Of a DNA stretch of 64,000 nt, positions 23,983 to 35,671 are shown one piece after another (within the stretch, counting starts at the first letter, position 1; the number at the start of each line of letters is the position of its first letter). A program made the position numbers and the translations under genes. The notes beneath the pieces were generated by a model that made no database searches, had not been told where the DNA came from, and saw only the letters and a program-made list of their open reading frames with translations. The stretch comes from Rhodoglobus sp. Its GTDB lineage: Bacteria; Actinomycetota; Actinomycetes; Actinomycetales; Microbacteriaceae. Location of the stretch: the NCBI GenBank assembly GCA_025463515.1, contig JAODAQ010000037.1:1-64000 (forward strand). The letters run 5' to 3'.

Positions 23983-25083
23983 TCAGAGCTTCGGCGACGA
24001 CGGCGAGCTCACGACGAACGCGCCCGAGATGATGTCGGCCTTGAGGGCCTCCACCTCGTCCAGCAGCGCGGGGTCGAGCTTCGACTCCCACTCGTGCGTC
24101 GGCGCGATGCCCACGCCGTCGTTCTCGAGAGTGCCGATGTAGGCCGTGTTGTCGAAGGAGTCGGCGCCCGCGGCGAGCGTGACCTCCTTGGCGGCGGTCG
24201 TCAGGTTCTTGAGCACCGAGGTGAGGTAGTACTCCTTGTACTCCGGAGCGCTCACGAAGGCGTCGGAGTTCACGCCGATGATGGCGCCCTCGCTGCCGCG
24301 GTCCTTCATCGCCTCGATGGACGCCTTGAACAGGGTGCCCGCGACCGGCATGATCACGTCGACGTTCTGGTCGAGCAATCCGGAGGTCACGGTCTTCGCC
24401 TGGTTCTGGTCGTCGAAGCTGCCGACGAAGAGGCCGTTCTGCGTGGCTTTGTCCCAGCCCACAACGGTCACCGAGGCGCCGTGCACCTCGTTGTAGTGCG
24501 CGACGCCGTCGACGAAGCCGTCCATGAAGACGGTGACCGACGGGAAGGGCATCCCGCCGTACGTGCCGACGACACCGGTCTTGGACGCACCGGCCGCGAG
24601 GTAGCCCGCGAGTACCGCGGCCTGCGCGGTGTCGAAGAGCACCGGCTTGACGTTGTCGAGGACGAGCGGGCTGAAGTCGTCGTTGGCGACTGTGCTGTCG
24701 ATCAGCGCGAAGTCGACGTCGGGGTTGGCCTGCGCGGCATCGCGGGTCGCCGTGGCGAGCGCGAAGCCGACCGTGACGATGAAGTCGCAGCCCTCGCCCA
24801 TGAGCGCCTCGATGTTGCCCGAGTACTGGTCCTCCGAGGCGGACTCGGTGGCCTTCGGCTCGACGCCGAGCGTCTCCGCGGCGGCCTTGACGCCGTCGTA
24901 GGTGAGCTCGTTGAAGTCCTTGTCGTCGAATCCGGTGAGGTCGGAGACCGCGCAGGGGAGGAAGTCGCTCGCGGCGGGGCCGCCCGACTCCGCGGGCTCG
25001 GGTGCTGCGCCACAACCGCTCAGGACGAGCGCGGCGAACGCGCCCATCGCGACGAGCGAGGTGACCTTGGTGCTTCGTTGCAT
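23983..25083 (-). CDS. BMP-family nucleoside-binding lipoprotein
   Basis: A 366-residue lipoprotein. The signal sequence ends in a lipobox LVLSGC (Cys at about residue 27). The mature protein has DLTGFDDKDFNELTYDGVKAAAE, CDFIVTVGFALATATRDAAQANPDVDFALID and a late GAIIGVNSDAF, matching the BMP (PnrA/TmpC-like) purine-nucleoside-binding family. Such proteins normally feed an ABC importer, but no ABC permease or ATPase gene is adjacent; an MFS gene follows instead. It lies 11 nt downstream of the adenosine deaminase gene. Capture of extracellular nucleosides is the expected role. Confidence 0.85.
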   Translation of the reverse strand: MQRSTKVTSLVAMGAFAALVLSGCGAAPEPAESGGPAASDFLPCAVSDLTGFDDKDFNELTYDGVKAAAETLGVEPKATESASEDQYSGNIEALMGEGCDFIVTVGFALATATRDAAQANPDVDFALIDSTVANDDFSPLVLDNVKPVLFDTAQAAVLAGYLAAGASKTGVVGTYGGMPFPSVTVFMDGFVDGVAHYNEVHGASVTVVGWDKATQNGLFVGSFDDQNQAKTVTSGLLDQNVDVIMPVAGTLFKASIEAMKDRGSEGAIIGVNSDAFVSAPEYKEYYLTSVLKNLTTAAKEVTLAAGADSFDNTAYIGTLENDGVGIAPTHEWESKLDPALLDEVEALKADIISGAFVVSSPSSPKL

Positions 25084-25094
25084 TGCTGTCTCCG

Positions 25095-26066
25095 TTATCT
25101 CTGGTGCCGTGATTGCAGGTCCCGGCGGGTACCGGGCTCGAGGAAGGCTGAGTCCAGGCTCACGCGGTCGAGTGCCGCGAGGTCTGCGGGGGTGAAGCCC
25201 AGCACGCCGACCAGCACAGCGCGCTCGTCGCGCAGGTCGGTGCCGGTCTGCATGGGGTTGTCGTCGCCGAGCGCGAGGCGCACGCCGGCGTCGCGGAAGA
25301 CGGGGGCCGGATGCTCGGCCACCGCCGCGATCGCACCGGTGTACCAGTTGGAGGTGGGGCAGACCTCGACCACGATGCCCGAATCGGCGGCCCACGCCAG
25401 CACGTCCGGATCGTCCACGATGTGGGCCCCGTGCCCGATGCGCGTCGCGCCGAGCAGTTCGGCGGCCTCGCGGGCCGCGGCTCCCGGCGCGGCCTCCGCG
25501 GCGTGGCAGGTGATGCCGAGGCCCGCCGCCCGGGCGATGCCGAACGCATCCCGGTGCGGCGCGAGCTCGGGGAACAGCAGTTCGTCCCCGGCCAGGTCGA
25601 ACCCGACGACGCCGCTGCCCGCGAACCGTGCGGCGGCCCGGGCCACGGCGAGGTTCGTGTCGCGGTCGTGGTGGCGCAGCGCGGCCACCACGGCGCCGCT
25701 CGGCATGCCGGTCGCCCGGGACGCCTCGCGCATCCCCTCGGCGACCGCCGCGATGACGGCGTCGATCCCCCGCGGGTCGTCGGCATGGGTCGCCGGCCCG
25801 AAGCGCAGCTCGAGGTAGTCGAGGCCGGCGGCCGCGGCATCCTCGACAGCCTCTCGGGCGATCCGGCGCGCAGACTCGGCCGACCGGAAGAACGGGTAGG
25901 TGGAGGCGACCTTCGCGAGGTACACCGTCAGGTCGGCGGGACCGGTCAGCCGGATCGCCTGCTCCCAGCCGCCCGCGGGCTCGGGAACGCCGCCGGCCGC
26001 CGCGAGCTCCGCGGCAGTGGACGGGCGCACTCGGCCCTCGAGATGGCTGTGCAGGTCGATGAGCAT
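25095..26066 (-). CDS. Adenosine deaminase
   Basis: A 323-residue metal-dependent TIM-barrel hydrolase. Motifs in order are DLHSHLEG at the N-terminus (His-x-His zinc ligands), GFDLAGDE, ITCHAAEA (zinc His and catalytic Glu region), IGHGAHI, VEVCPTSNW and LALGDDNP (Asp zinc ligand). It should convert adenosine, and perhaps deoxyadenosine or related amino-purines, to inosine plus ammonia. The ATG overlaps the stop of the nucleoside phosphorylase gene (TGATG), so both steps of purine salvage are coupled. The track ORF upstream of 26066 is an artefact. Substrate range may be broader than adenosine. Confidence 0.9.
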   Translation of the reverse strand: MLIDLHSHLEGRVRPSTAAELAAAGGVPEPAGGWEQAIRLTGPADLTVYLAKVASTYPFFRSAESARRIAREAVEDAAAAGLDYLELRFGPATHADDPRGIDAVIAAVAEGMREASRATGMPSGAVVAALRHHDRDTNLAVARAAARFAGSGVVGFDLAGDELLFPELAPHRDAFGIARAAGLGITCHAAEAAPGAAAREAAELLGATRIGHGAHIVDDPDVLAWAADSGIVVEVCPTSNWYTGAIAAVAEHPAPVFRDAGVRLALGDDNPMQTGTDLRDERAVLVGVLGFTPADLAALDRVSLDSAFLEPGTRRDLQSRHQR

Positions 26067-26833
26067 CAGAGTTCCAGCCGCACCGCTACCTCGAGCGCGG
26101 CCTCGATGCTGCGCATCCAGCCGTCCTTGAGGGCCTTCTCGACGCCCGAGTAGAGGCTGGTGCCGTCGAAGAGGTTGCTCGAGGTGGAGCAGATCATTCC
26201 CGAGCGCACCCCGCGCAGCCGCGCGACAACGTAGAGGGCGGCGCTCTCCATCTCGACATTGAGCACCCCGAGCCGGTTGAGCTCGGCGATCCACTCCGGC
26301 GTCTCCGCGTAGAAGGCGTCGTCGCTGGCGTTGATACCCGAGTGCACGGATGTCTCGGTGCCGGCGGTCAGCTCGCGCGCGACCTTGGCCAGCTCGAGCG
26401 CGATCTCGAGGTCGGGCACAGCGGGAAATCCGTGGTGCGCGTACGCCGCCGTGGTGCCGTCGTTGCGCAGGGCTCCCTCGCTCACGAGCAGGTCGCCGGG
26501 CTTCACGCCGGGCTGGAGCCCCGCGGATGACCCGACGCGGATGAACGAGGTCACCCCTACCCGGATCAGCTCCTCCACCGCGATCGCGGTCGACGGGCAT
26601 CCCATGCCGGTGGACGTCGCGGTGATGAGGCGGCCCTTGTACAGGCCCGTCATGGTCATGTGCTCGCGCTTGTGGGCGACGGTCTTCACGTCGGTGAGGA
26701 ACTCCGCGACGAGCGGCACGCGGAACGGATCCCCCGGCAGCAGCGCCACGGTCGACACCTCGCCGGGCGCGACGCCGATGTGGTACTGGCGCTCGCCAAC
26801 ACCGGCGGAACTCTTGTCTACAGCCTGGCTCAT
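26066..26833 (-). CDS. Nucleoside phosphorylase (Udp/DeoD family)
   Basis: A 255-residue NP-I family enzyme: HIGVAPGEVSTVALLPGDPFRV at the start (phosphate-binding Gly and Arg), STGMGCPSTAIAVEEL, TSFIRVGSSAGLQPGVKPGDLLVSEGALR and LGVLNVEMESAAL (nucleoside-binding Glu-Met-Glu). The STGxGxPSTAIAVEEL segment is nearer to uridine phosphorylase than to DeoD, so both uridine and purine nucleosides are possible. It cleaves a nucleoside with phosphate to base and ribose-1-phosphate. GGAG precedes the ATG at 26833. It is first in an operon with adenosine deaminase, BMP lipoprotein and MFS. Confidence 0.9.
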   Translation of the reverse strand: MSQAVDKSSAGVGERQYHIGVAPGEVSTVALLPGDPFRVPLVAEFLTDVKTVAHKREHMTMTGLYKGRLITATSTGMGCPSTAIAVEELIRVGVTSFIRVGSSAGLQPGVKPGDLLVSEGALRNDGTTAAYAHHGFPAVPDLEIALELAKVARELTAGTETSVHSGINASDDAFYAETPEWIAELNRLGVLNVEMESAALYVVARLRGVRSGMICSTSSNLFDGTSLYSGVEKALKDGWMRSIEAALEVAVRLEL

Positions 26834-26862
26834 ACCGTCTCCGCAACTCTGGGGATCTACTC

Positions 26863-26878
26863 GGTACGATGTTATACC
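26863..26878. promoter_or_regulatory. GGTA-N8-TACC palindrome upstream of the nucleoside operon
   Basis: On the minus strand it reads GGTATAACATCGTACC and includes a -10-like TATAAC. It lies about 30 bp before the phosphorylase ATG. A GntR/HutC-type regulator could bind it, with the GntR at 21963-22754 the first candidate. Confidence 0.4.
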
Positions 26879-26927
26879 TCTCGGGAGGCGAGCGCGACGG
26901 GCGATCGTGGAAGACGGGCCGTCGGCC

Positions 26928-27608
26928 CTACGCCGCCGCCGACCGCGCCTCGTGCACGAGCAGGCCGCGGGGGGAGGACGGGAACCGGTCGAGCATCGCC
27001 TCGACTTCGGCCGCGTCGACGTTGGCGCCGAACAGTTCCGCGCCGGGCTCGAGTCGCGCGCCCTCGGCGAGGGGCCCGGCGACGACGGGGTCGAAGCCGA
27101 GGGCGTCCACGAGGGCTGCGGTCGCGGCGACGTCGGCCGGGGCATCCCCCGCGATTGCCAGCGCCTTGCGCCCGGGGGCGCCGGCCGGCCGTGCCTCCTG
27201 CTCCAGGTCGTGGTAGCCCATGTGGTTGAAGGCCTTCACGACGCGCGCCTCGGGCAGGGAGGACTGCACGAGCTCGCTCGTCGAGGTGCTCGGGTCGTCG
27301 AGGTCGTCGCGGATGCCGTCGATCTCCCACCAGTAGTTCATGGCGTCGAGGACGAGCTTGCCGCGCAGCGCGTCCGCCGGGATGCTGCGGTACTTGCCGA
27401 GCGGGAGCGCCAGGATCACGATGTCGGCCTGCTCCGCCGCATCGGCCGAGGTCGTCGCGATGGCCCCGGGGCTCAGTACCTCGACGATGAGGGCGATCTT
27501 CGACGGATCGCCCGAGCCCGAGACGAGCACTCGGTAGCCGGCCGCGACGGCGAGCCGTGCGAGCACGGTGCCGACCTTGCCGGCACCGAGGATGCCGATC
27601 GTGGTCAT
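26928..27608 (-). CDS. NADPH-dependent F420 reductase-like NAD(P)-binding protein
   Basis: A 226-residue protein with an N-terminal Rossmann motif, [23 protein letters not shown], and the downstream blocks [40 protein letters not shown] and [14 protein letters not shown]. These are typical of the F420-NADP oxidoreductase/proC-like group. The reaction is probably hydride transfer between NADPH and a flavin or deazaflavin-type cofactor. It starts with an ATGA overlap on the preceding LLM oxidoreductase gene, so the operon is LLM-LLM-reductase. Actual F420 use is unproven. Confidence 0.8.
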   Translation of the reverse strand: MTTIGILGAGKVGTVLARLAVAAGYRVLVSGSGDPSKIALIVEVLSPGAIATTSADAAEQADIVILALPLGKYRSIPADALRGKLVLDAMNYWWEIDGIRDDLDDPSTSTSELVQSSLPEARVVKAFNHMGYHDLEQEARPAGAPGRKALAIAGDAPADVAATAALVDALGFDPVVAGPLAEGARLEPGAELFGANVDAAEVEAMLDRFPSSPRGLLVHEARSAAA

Positions 27609-28648
27609 GCTGCAGCCCTTCCCGCCAGGATGTCGCGGACCATCGGGACCACCTCGGTGCCGTACAGCTCCACGGCCTTCATTCTCGCGCTCGCGGGCAT
27701 GGTGCCGGAGGTGTAGATCAGGTCGAACCGCCCCACGCCCAGCTTCTCGACCGAGGACGCGATCCGCCGGGCGACGGTCTCGGCGGAGCCGACGTACATC
27801 GACCCGTGCGAGACCTCCGCGTCGAACTCCTCCCGGCGCAGCGGCCCCCAGCCGCGCAGTGCGCCGATGCGGTCGCGGATCACCTTGAAGCGCGGGTAGA
27901 ACAGCTCGAGCGCCTCCTCGTCGGTGTCGGCGATGAAGCCGGGAGAGTGCATCCCGACCGGATGCGCGACCGTGCCCGCGGCCTCGGCAGCCTGCTTGTA
28001 GAGGTCGATGTACGGCGCGAACCGCTCGGGGGCGCCGCCGATGATGGCGAGCATGAGCGGCAGACCGTAGTGGGCGGCCCGGATGACCGACTGCGGAGAT
28101 CCGCCGACGCCCACCCACGTGGTGAGGTGGCCCGACTCCGTCTTGGGGAACACGTCCGCGTCCTCGAGCGGGGCGCGCATGGTGCCGCTCCACGTGACGG
28201 GCTTCTCCTCGAGGAGCTTCGCGAACAGCTCGATCTTCTCCTCGAACAGCACGTCGTAGTCGCGGAGGCTGTAGCCGAACAGCGGGAACGACTCCGTGAA
28301 CGAGCCGCGGCCGAGGATGACCTCCGCACGGCCGTTGCTCAGGGCGTCGACGGTCGCGAACCGCTGGAACACCCGCACGGGGTCGTCGGAGCTCAGGACC
28401 GTGACACCCGACCCGAGTCGGATCCGCTCCGTGCGCGCGGCGATCGCGGCGAGCACCGTCTCGGGCGTCGACACGGCGTACTCGGGGCGGTGGTGCTCGC
28501 CGAGGGCGATCGCATCCACGCCGACCTGGTCGGCGAGCACCGCCTCGTCCACGACCTGCCGGATGGCCTGGGCGTAGGAGACCAGCTTGCCCGCGTCATC
28601 CTCGGGGACATCGCCGAAGGTGTCGAGGCCGAAGACGACGTCAGACAT
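27605..28648 (-). CDS. LLM-class flavin-dependent oxidoreductase (copy 2)
   Basis: A 347-residue luciferase-like TIM-barrel protein. It starts [20 protein letters not shown] and contains [53 protein letters not shown], and [28 protein letters not shown], the FMN/F420-binding core of the family. It is clearly paralogous to the gene just upstream, which it overlaps by 8 nt (ATGTCTGA). It may be a monooxygenase or reductase using FMNH2 or F420H2 from the downstream reductase-like protein. Substrate is unknown. Confidence 0.85.
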   Translation of the reverse strand: MSDVVFGLDTFGDVPEDDAGKLVSYAQAIRQVVDEAVLADQVGVDAIALGEHHRPEYAVSTPETVLAAIAARTERIRLGSGVTVLSSDDPVRVFQRFATVDALSNGRAEVILGRGSFTESFPLFGYSLRDYDVLFEEKIELFAKLLEEKPVTWSGTMRAPLEDADVFPKTESGHLTTWVGVGGSPQSVIRAAHYGLPLMLAIIGGAPERFAPYIDLYKQAAEAAGTVAHPVGMHSPGFIADTDEEALELFYPRFKVIRDRIGALRGWGPLRREEFDAEVSHGSMYVGSAETVARRIASSVEKLGVGRFDLIYTSGTMPASARMKAVELYGTEVVPMVRDILAGRAAA

Positions 28649-29690
28649 TCGCGGCCTCCTTGGCGAGGAGCTCCTGCACGCGCGGCGCGACCTCGCTGCC
28701 GAGCAGCTCGATCGTGCGCGCCCGCGCCTCGCGGGGCAGGTGCATGATGTCGTACTTGAGGTCGAAGCGGTCGAGCTGGAGGTCGCGCGCGACGAGGGCG
28801 ATCTTGTTCGCGACGGTCTCGGGCGAGCCGACGAACAGCGCGCCGCCCTCGAGCTCCATGTCGAACCGCTCGCGGGAGGGGGCGTAGAACCCGCGCTCCG
28901 CGGAGATCTGGCGCACCACCGGCTCCCAGTAGCGCCACCAGGTCTCGCGGGCCTCCTCGTCGGTGTCGGCGATGAGGCCGAGCGAGTGCTGGCCGACCGG
29001 CTGGGCGGGGTTGCCGAACTGCTCGAGCGCCCGCTTGTACAGCTCGACGTGGCCGGCGAACCGCTGCGGCTGCCCGCCGATGATGGCGAGCATGAGCGGC
29101 AGGCCGTACCGCGCGGCGCGCACGACCGACTCCGGGCTGCCGCCCACGCCGATCCAGGTCGGGATGCCCCCCTCGCGCATGCGCGGGTGCAGTGCCTGCT
29201 CGGTGAGCGGTGCGCGCACCGAGCCCGACCACGTCACCGACTCCTCGCGCTGCAGGCGCATGAACAGGTCGAGCTTCTCCTCGAAGAGCTGCTCGTAGTC
29301 GGCCAGGTTGTACCCGAAGAGCGGGAACGACTCGGTGGCGGATGCCCGACCGAGGATCAGCTGCGCGCGCCCGTTCGACACCGCGTCGAGCGTGGAGAAC
29401 TCGTGGTACAGCCGCACCGGGTCGTTCGTACTGAGGACGGTGACCGAGGTGCCGAGCTTGATGCGCTCCGTCGCGGTGGCGATCGCGGCGAGCAGCACGG
29501 GCGAGGCCGAGTCGTTGTGGCCCTCGCGGTAGTGCTCGCCGACGCTGAACACGTCGAGTCCCACGGATTCGGCGAGCTTCGCCTCCTCCACGAGCAGGCG
29601 GACGGTCTCGGCGTCGCTGAGCACTCGGCCCGTCGCATCCGTCGCCACCTCCCCGAACGAGTTGAGCCCGAGTTCGAACGTGCCGGTCAT
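28641..29690 (-). CDS. LLM-class flavin-dependent oxidoreductase (copy 1)
   Basis: A 349-residue luciferase-like protein: GTFELGLNSFGEVATDATG, VFSVGEHYREGHNDSASPVLLAAIAT, RIKLGTSVTVLSTNDPVRLYHEF and [29 protein letters not shown]. The ATG at 29690 has GGAGG 5 nt upstream and is chosen over the TTG at 29702. It heads the operon and is divergent from a MarR gene. Two MarR-like boxes lie in the shared gap, so repression with derepression by a small molecule is likely. The paralogues may handle related substrates or form a heteromer. Confidence 0.85.
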   Translation of the reverse strand: MTGTFELGLNSFGEVATDATGRVLSDAETVRLLVEEAKLAESVGLDVFSVGEHYREGHNDSASPVLLAAIATATERIKLGTSVTVLSTNDPVRLYHEFSTLDAVSNGRAQLILGRASATESFPLFGYNLADYEQLFEEKLDLFMRLQREESVTWSGSVRAPLTEQALHPRMREGGIPTWIGVGGSPESVVRAARYGLPLMLAIIGGQPQRFAGHVELYKRALEQFGNPAQPVGQHSLGLIADTDEEARETWWRYWEPVVRQISAERGFYAPSRERFDMELEGGALFVGSPETVANKIALVARDLQLDRFDLKYDIMHLPREARARTIELLGSEVAPRVQELLAKEAANV

Positions 29691-29705
29691 AGTGTCCTCC
29701 AAGTG

Positions 29706-29746
29706 ATTGACGTATCAATTATCCACGGTATGATTGACATGTCAAT
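29706..29746. promoter_or_regulatory. Two 14-bp palindromic MarR boxes
   Basis: Box 1, ATTGACGTATCAAT, at 29706-29719 has arms ATTGA/TCAAT. Box 2, ATTGACATGTCAAT, at 29733-29746 is a perfect palindrome. They start 27 bp apart, between the divergent LLM and MarR genes. Binding by the MarR protein is inferred; both genes would be controlled. Confidence 0.75.
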
Positions 29747-29757
29747 TAGGAGGAATG

Positions 29758-30225
29758 ATGCCGCAAGCGAACACAGCACGGCGCTCGCCCACGTCGGACG
29801 AGCTGCGGGCCTGGCGCCTCTTCATCGAGACCGCCAACCAGCTGGGCAGCGTGCTCAACAGCCGCCTGCAGAGCGAGTCGGCCCTCTCCTCCGCTGACTA
29901 CTCGGTGCTCCTCGCACTCACGGAGGCCGACGGCCGGCACTTGCGGTCCTCCGCCCTCGCCACCCACGTCGGCTGGGAGCGCAGCCGCCTCTCGCACCAC
30001 TTGGGCCGCATGGAGGGGCGCGGGCTGATCCGCCGCGACGACTGCGCGACCGACAACCGCGGAGCGGAGATCGTGCTGACGGATGCCGGCGCCGCCGCCT
30101 TCCGCCGCGCCAGCAGCTCCCACCTGCACGCGGTGCGCGAGCTGTTCGTCGATGCGCTCACACCCGAGCAGATCATCGCCGCCGGAGAGATCGCGGCAGC
30201 CCTCAAGGCACGGCTCGAGAGCTGA
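29758..30225 (+). CDS. MarR-family transcriptional regulator
   Basis: A 155-residue protein with the winged HTH at about residues 35-105: LSSADYSVLLALTEADGRHLRSSALATHVGWERSRLSHHLGRMEGRGLIRRDD. It has the family's typical DNRGAEIVLTDAG wing and a helical C-terminus. AGGAGG lies 4 nt before the ATG at 29758, so that start is preferred over the ATG at 29755 and the longer track ORF. It is divergent from the LLM operon with a two-box palindromic operator between them, which suggests autoregulation plus control of the oxidoreductases. Confidence 0.9.
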   Translation: MPQANTARRSPTSDELRAWRLFIETANQLGSVLNSRLQSESALSSADYSVLLALTEADGRHLRSSALATHVGWERSRLSHHLGRMEGRGLIRRDDCATDNRGAEIVLTDAGAAAFRRASSSHLHAVRELFVDALTPEQIIAAGEIAAALKARLES

Positions 30226-30278
30226 GCACGCGAGCCTAGGGACGCGCCGCCCGGGGCGTCGCGATTTCTCCACAGGAG

Positions 30279-31664
30279 CTACCAGACGGGAGGGTGCCGC
30301 AGCTCCCGCGTGCTCTCGAGCTGCGCCGCGATGGCGAGCAGCGCGTGCTCCCCGCCGGGACGGCCGACCAGCTGCACCGCGACCGGGTGGCCAGCGGCAT
30401 CCTGCGACACCGGGAGCACGATGGCCGGCAGGCCCGTCGCGTTGGCGAAGCTGCTGTAGGGCGCGTACCGCACCTGCTGGGCGAAGTTCTCCTGGGCGTC
30501 CTCGGCGTCGAACCAGCCGATCGGCCGAGGCCGCTCGCCGAGCGCCGGGGTGAGTACCGCGTCGTACGGGGCGAACGCCGTGATCGTCTCGCGCTCGAAC
30601 ACGGCGGCGGCGGCGAGCGCGTCGGCGAGGTCGCGCGCACCGAGCGCGCGGCCGCTGCGCACGAGCCAGGCGGTGATCGGCTCGAGCAAGTGCAGCCGGT
30701 CCTCCTCCACGGGGATGCGGGCGGCGCTGGCCCGCCACAGCGTCGTGAAGAGCTCGGCGTACCCGCGCGGCCGCCAGTCGAGGGCGTCGACCTCGTGGCC
30801 GAGCCCGGTGAGGGTGCGGATCGCCTCGTCGACCGCCGCGGCCCCGTCGGGATCGGGGACGATCGCGTCGTCCCAGGGCGAGACCGCCGTGACGCCGAGG
30901 CGGTAGCGGCCCTCGAGCGTGAGCGCGCTGGGCAGGAAGGGCCCGGAGTTCGGTGCGCGAAGGGCGAAGGGGTAGGGCCGGCCGGTGGCGAGCGCGTCCA
31001 GCAGCAGCGCGGCATCCGCCACCGTGCGCGCGATGGGCCCGGCGACGGCGAGCCCCGCGAGCCCGTCGAGCCCGGAGCCGACGGGCAGCCTGCCGCGGGA
31101 GGGCTTGAGGCCCACGACCCCGACGGTGGCGGAGGGGATCCGGATGGACCCGCCGCCGTCCGATCCCGGGGCGAACGGCAGCATCCCGGAGGCGACCGCG
31201 ACCGCGGCACCCCCGCTCGATCCGCCGGCGCCCTTCGAGGAGTCCCAGGGGTCTCGGGCGGGCGGGGCGACGAGCGTCTCGGTGTAGCCGGTCATCCCGA
31301 ACTCCGGCGTGTTCGTCTTGCCGAGGCTGATCGCGCCGGCGTCGTCGAGCAGGAGGGCCAGGTCGTCCGACTGCTCGGCCACGTTGTCGGCGAACGCCCG
31401 CGAGCCGTACCGGGTGGCGACGCCGGCGCGCGCGACCAGGTCCTTGTCGGCGAAGGGCATCCCCCACAGCGGGCCGTCGGCCCTCTCCAGGGAGCCCGCC
31501 CGGGCGAGGGCCGCCCCCGCGGTGACCTCGACGAAGGCGCCGAGCACGGGGTTGAGGCGCTCGATGCGCTCGAGGTAGTGGGCCACCAGATCCCGCGGAG
31601 AGATCTCCCCGGAGCGCAGCGCCTCGACCTGGGCGAGCGCCGTCAGCTCGTGCAACTGCGACAT
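30279..31664 (-). CDS. Amidase signature family hydrolase
   Basis: A 461-residue protein with the Ser-Ser-Lys triad region: PFADKDLVARAG (Lys), the Gly/Ser-rich SKGAGGSSGGAAVAVASGM (cis-Ser and nucleophilic Ser) and GSDGGGSIRIPSATVG. It hydrolyses carboxylic amides to acid plus ammonia. It is a lone gene with no gatB/gatC partner, so it is not the Glu-tRNA amidotransferase subunit. A minus-strand TAGGCT lies 6 nt before the ATG (leaderless). It may act on a specialised amide; substrate is unknown. Confidence 0.85.
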   Translation of the reverse strand: MSQLHELTALAQVEALRSGEISPRDLVAHYLERIERLNPVLGAFVEVTAGAALARAGSLERADGPLWGMPFADKDLVARAGVATRYGSRAFADNVAEQSDDLALLLDDAGAISLGKTNTPEFGMTGYTETLVAPPARDPWDSSKGAGGSSGGAAVAVASGMLPFAPGSDGGGSIRIPSATVGVVGLKPSRGRLPVGSGLDGLAGLAVAGPIARTVADAALLLDALATGRPYPFALRAPNSGPFLPSALTLEGRYRLGVTAVSPWDDAIVPDPDGAAAVDEAIRTLTGLGHEVDALDWRPRGYAELFTTLWRASAARIPVEEDRLHLLEPITAWLVRSGRALGARDLADALAAAAVFERETITAFAPYDAVLTPALGERPRPIGWFDAEDAQENFAQQVRYAPYSSFANATGLPAIVLPVSQDAAGHPVAVQLVGRPGGEHALLAIAAQLESTRELRHPPVW

Positions 31665-31739
31665 GCTGCGAGCCTAGGCGGATGCCGCGCCCTCCGCTCG
31701 CGGCGAGACAGGGCTCTCTGGGAATTCCGTGGGCTGTGA

Positions 31740-33441
<1,702 letters not shown>

Positions 33442-33445
<4 letters not shown>

Positions 33446-33984
33446 CCGCGCTCCCCGACCTCGTAGGCCCTGGAGTCAAGCTGCTCTTCGTCGGCATCAA
33501 CCCCGGCCTGCGCACCGTGGCCGTCGGGGCGCACTTCGCCGGGCGGAGCAACCGGTTCTACCCGGCGCTACTGCGGGCGGGCATCCTCGACCGCCGTGTC
33601 GACAGCACGGACGGACTGCGGCCCGCCGACCTCGAGCACATCCTCGCGCGGGGCGTGGGCATCACGAGCCTCGTCGCCCGCGGCACCGCCAAAGCCTCCG
33701 AGCTCGACGACGGGGAGCTCGTCGCCGCCGTGCCCGACCTGCTCGCGCGGATCGCGGACTACCGGCCGGCGGTCGCGGCCTTCCTCGGGGTCACGGCGTA
33801 CCGCATCGCCTTCCAGCTGCCGAAGGCCGCGGTGGGGGTCCAGGCGCCGATCGGCGGGACAGCGGTCTGGGTGGTACCGAACCCGAGCGGCCTGAACGCG
33901 CACGAGACTGTCGACACCCTCGCCCGGGCGTACCGCGAGGCCGCGATCGCCGCGGGGATCGACGTGTACCCCCAGCCGGACTGA
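33442..33984 (+). CDS. mug: G:T/U mismatch-specific DNA glycosylase (Mug/TDG family)
   Basis: A 180-residue protein with the two signature loops of the family: LLFVGINPGLRTVAVG near the N-terminus and VVPNPSGLNAHE near the C-terminus (DNA insertion loop). It also has a hydrophobic strand at AAFLGVTAYRIAFQLP. It excises uracil or ethenocytosine opposite G, so it protects DNA from cytosine deamination. It is coupled by ATGA to sufU, an unusual pairing with Fe-S assembly; it is not itself an Fe-S enzyme as far as the sequence shows. Confidence 0.85.
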
Positions 33985-34027
33985 CTACGGTTGTAGCGGG
34001 TTCCAACCACCCGGCAGGAAGAGTGGC

Positions 34028-35605
<1,578 letters not shown>

Positions 35606-35638
35606 TGACGGGATGCCCCCAGCGAGTTCTCGGCTCAT

Positions 35639-35650
35639 ATACAGTTGTAT
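35639..35650. promoter_or_regulatory. ATACA-GT-TGTAT palindrome upstream of the GntR gene
   Basis: ATACAGTTGTAT lies 22 bp before the ATG at 35672, with arms ATACA/TGTAT. The word ACAGTTGTA also occurs in the site at 49366-49381. It suggests autoregulation by the FadR-type GntR. Confidence 0.5.
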
Positions 35651-35671
35651 CCAGAAGCCGAGGGGGTCGTC

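Noticed and set aside
30279-31664. GatA subunit of Glu-tRNA amidotransferase
   Set aside because: No gatB or gatC is adjacent and the protein is a solitary amidase-signature enzyme; a stand-alone amidase fits better.
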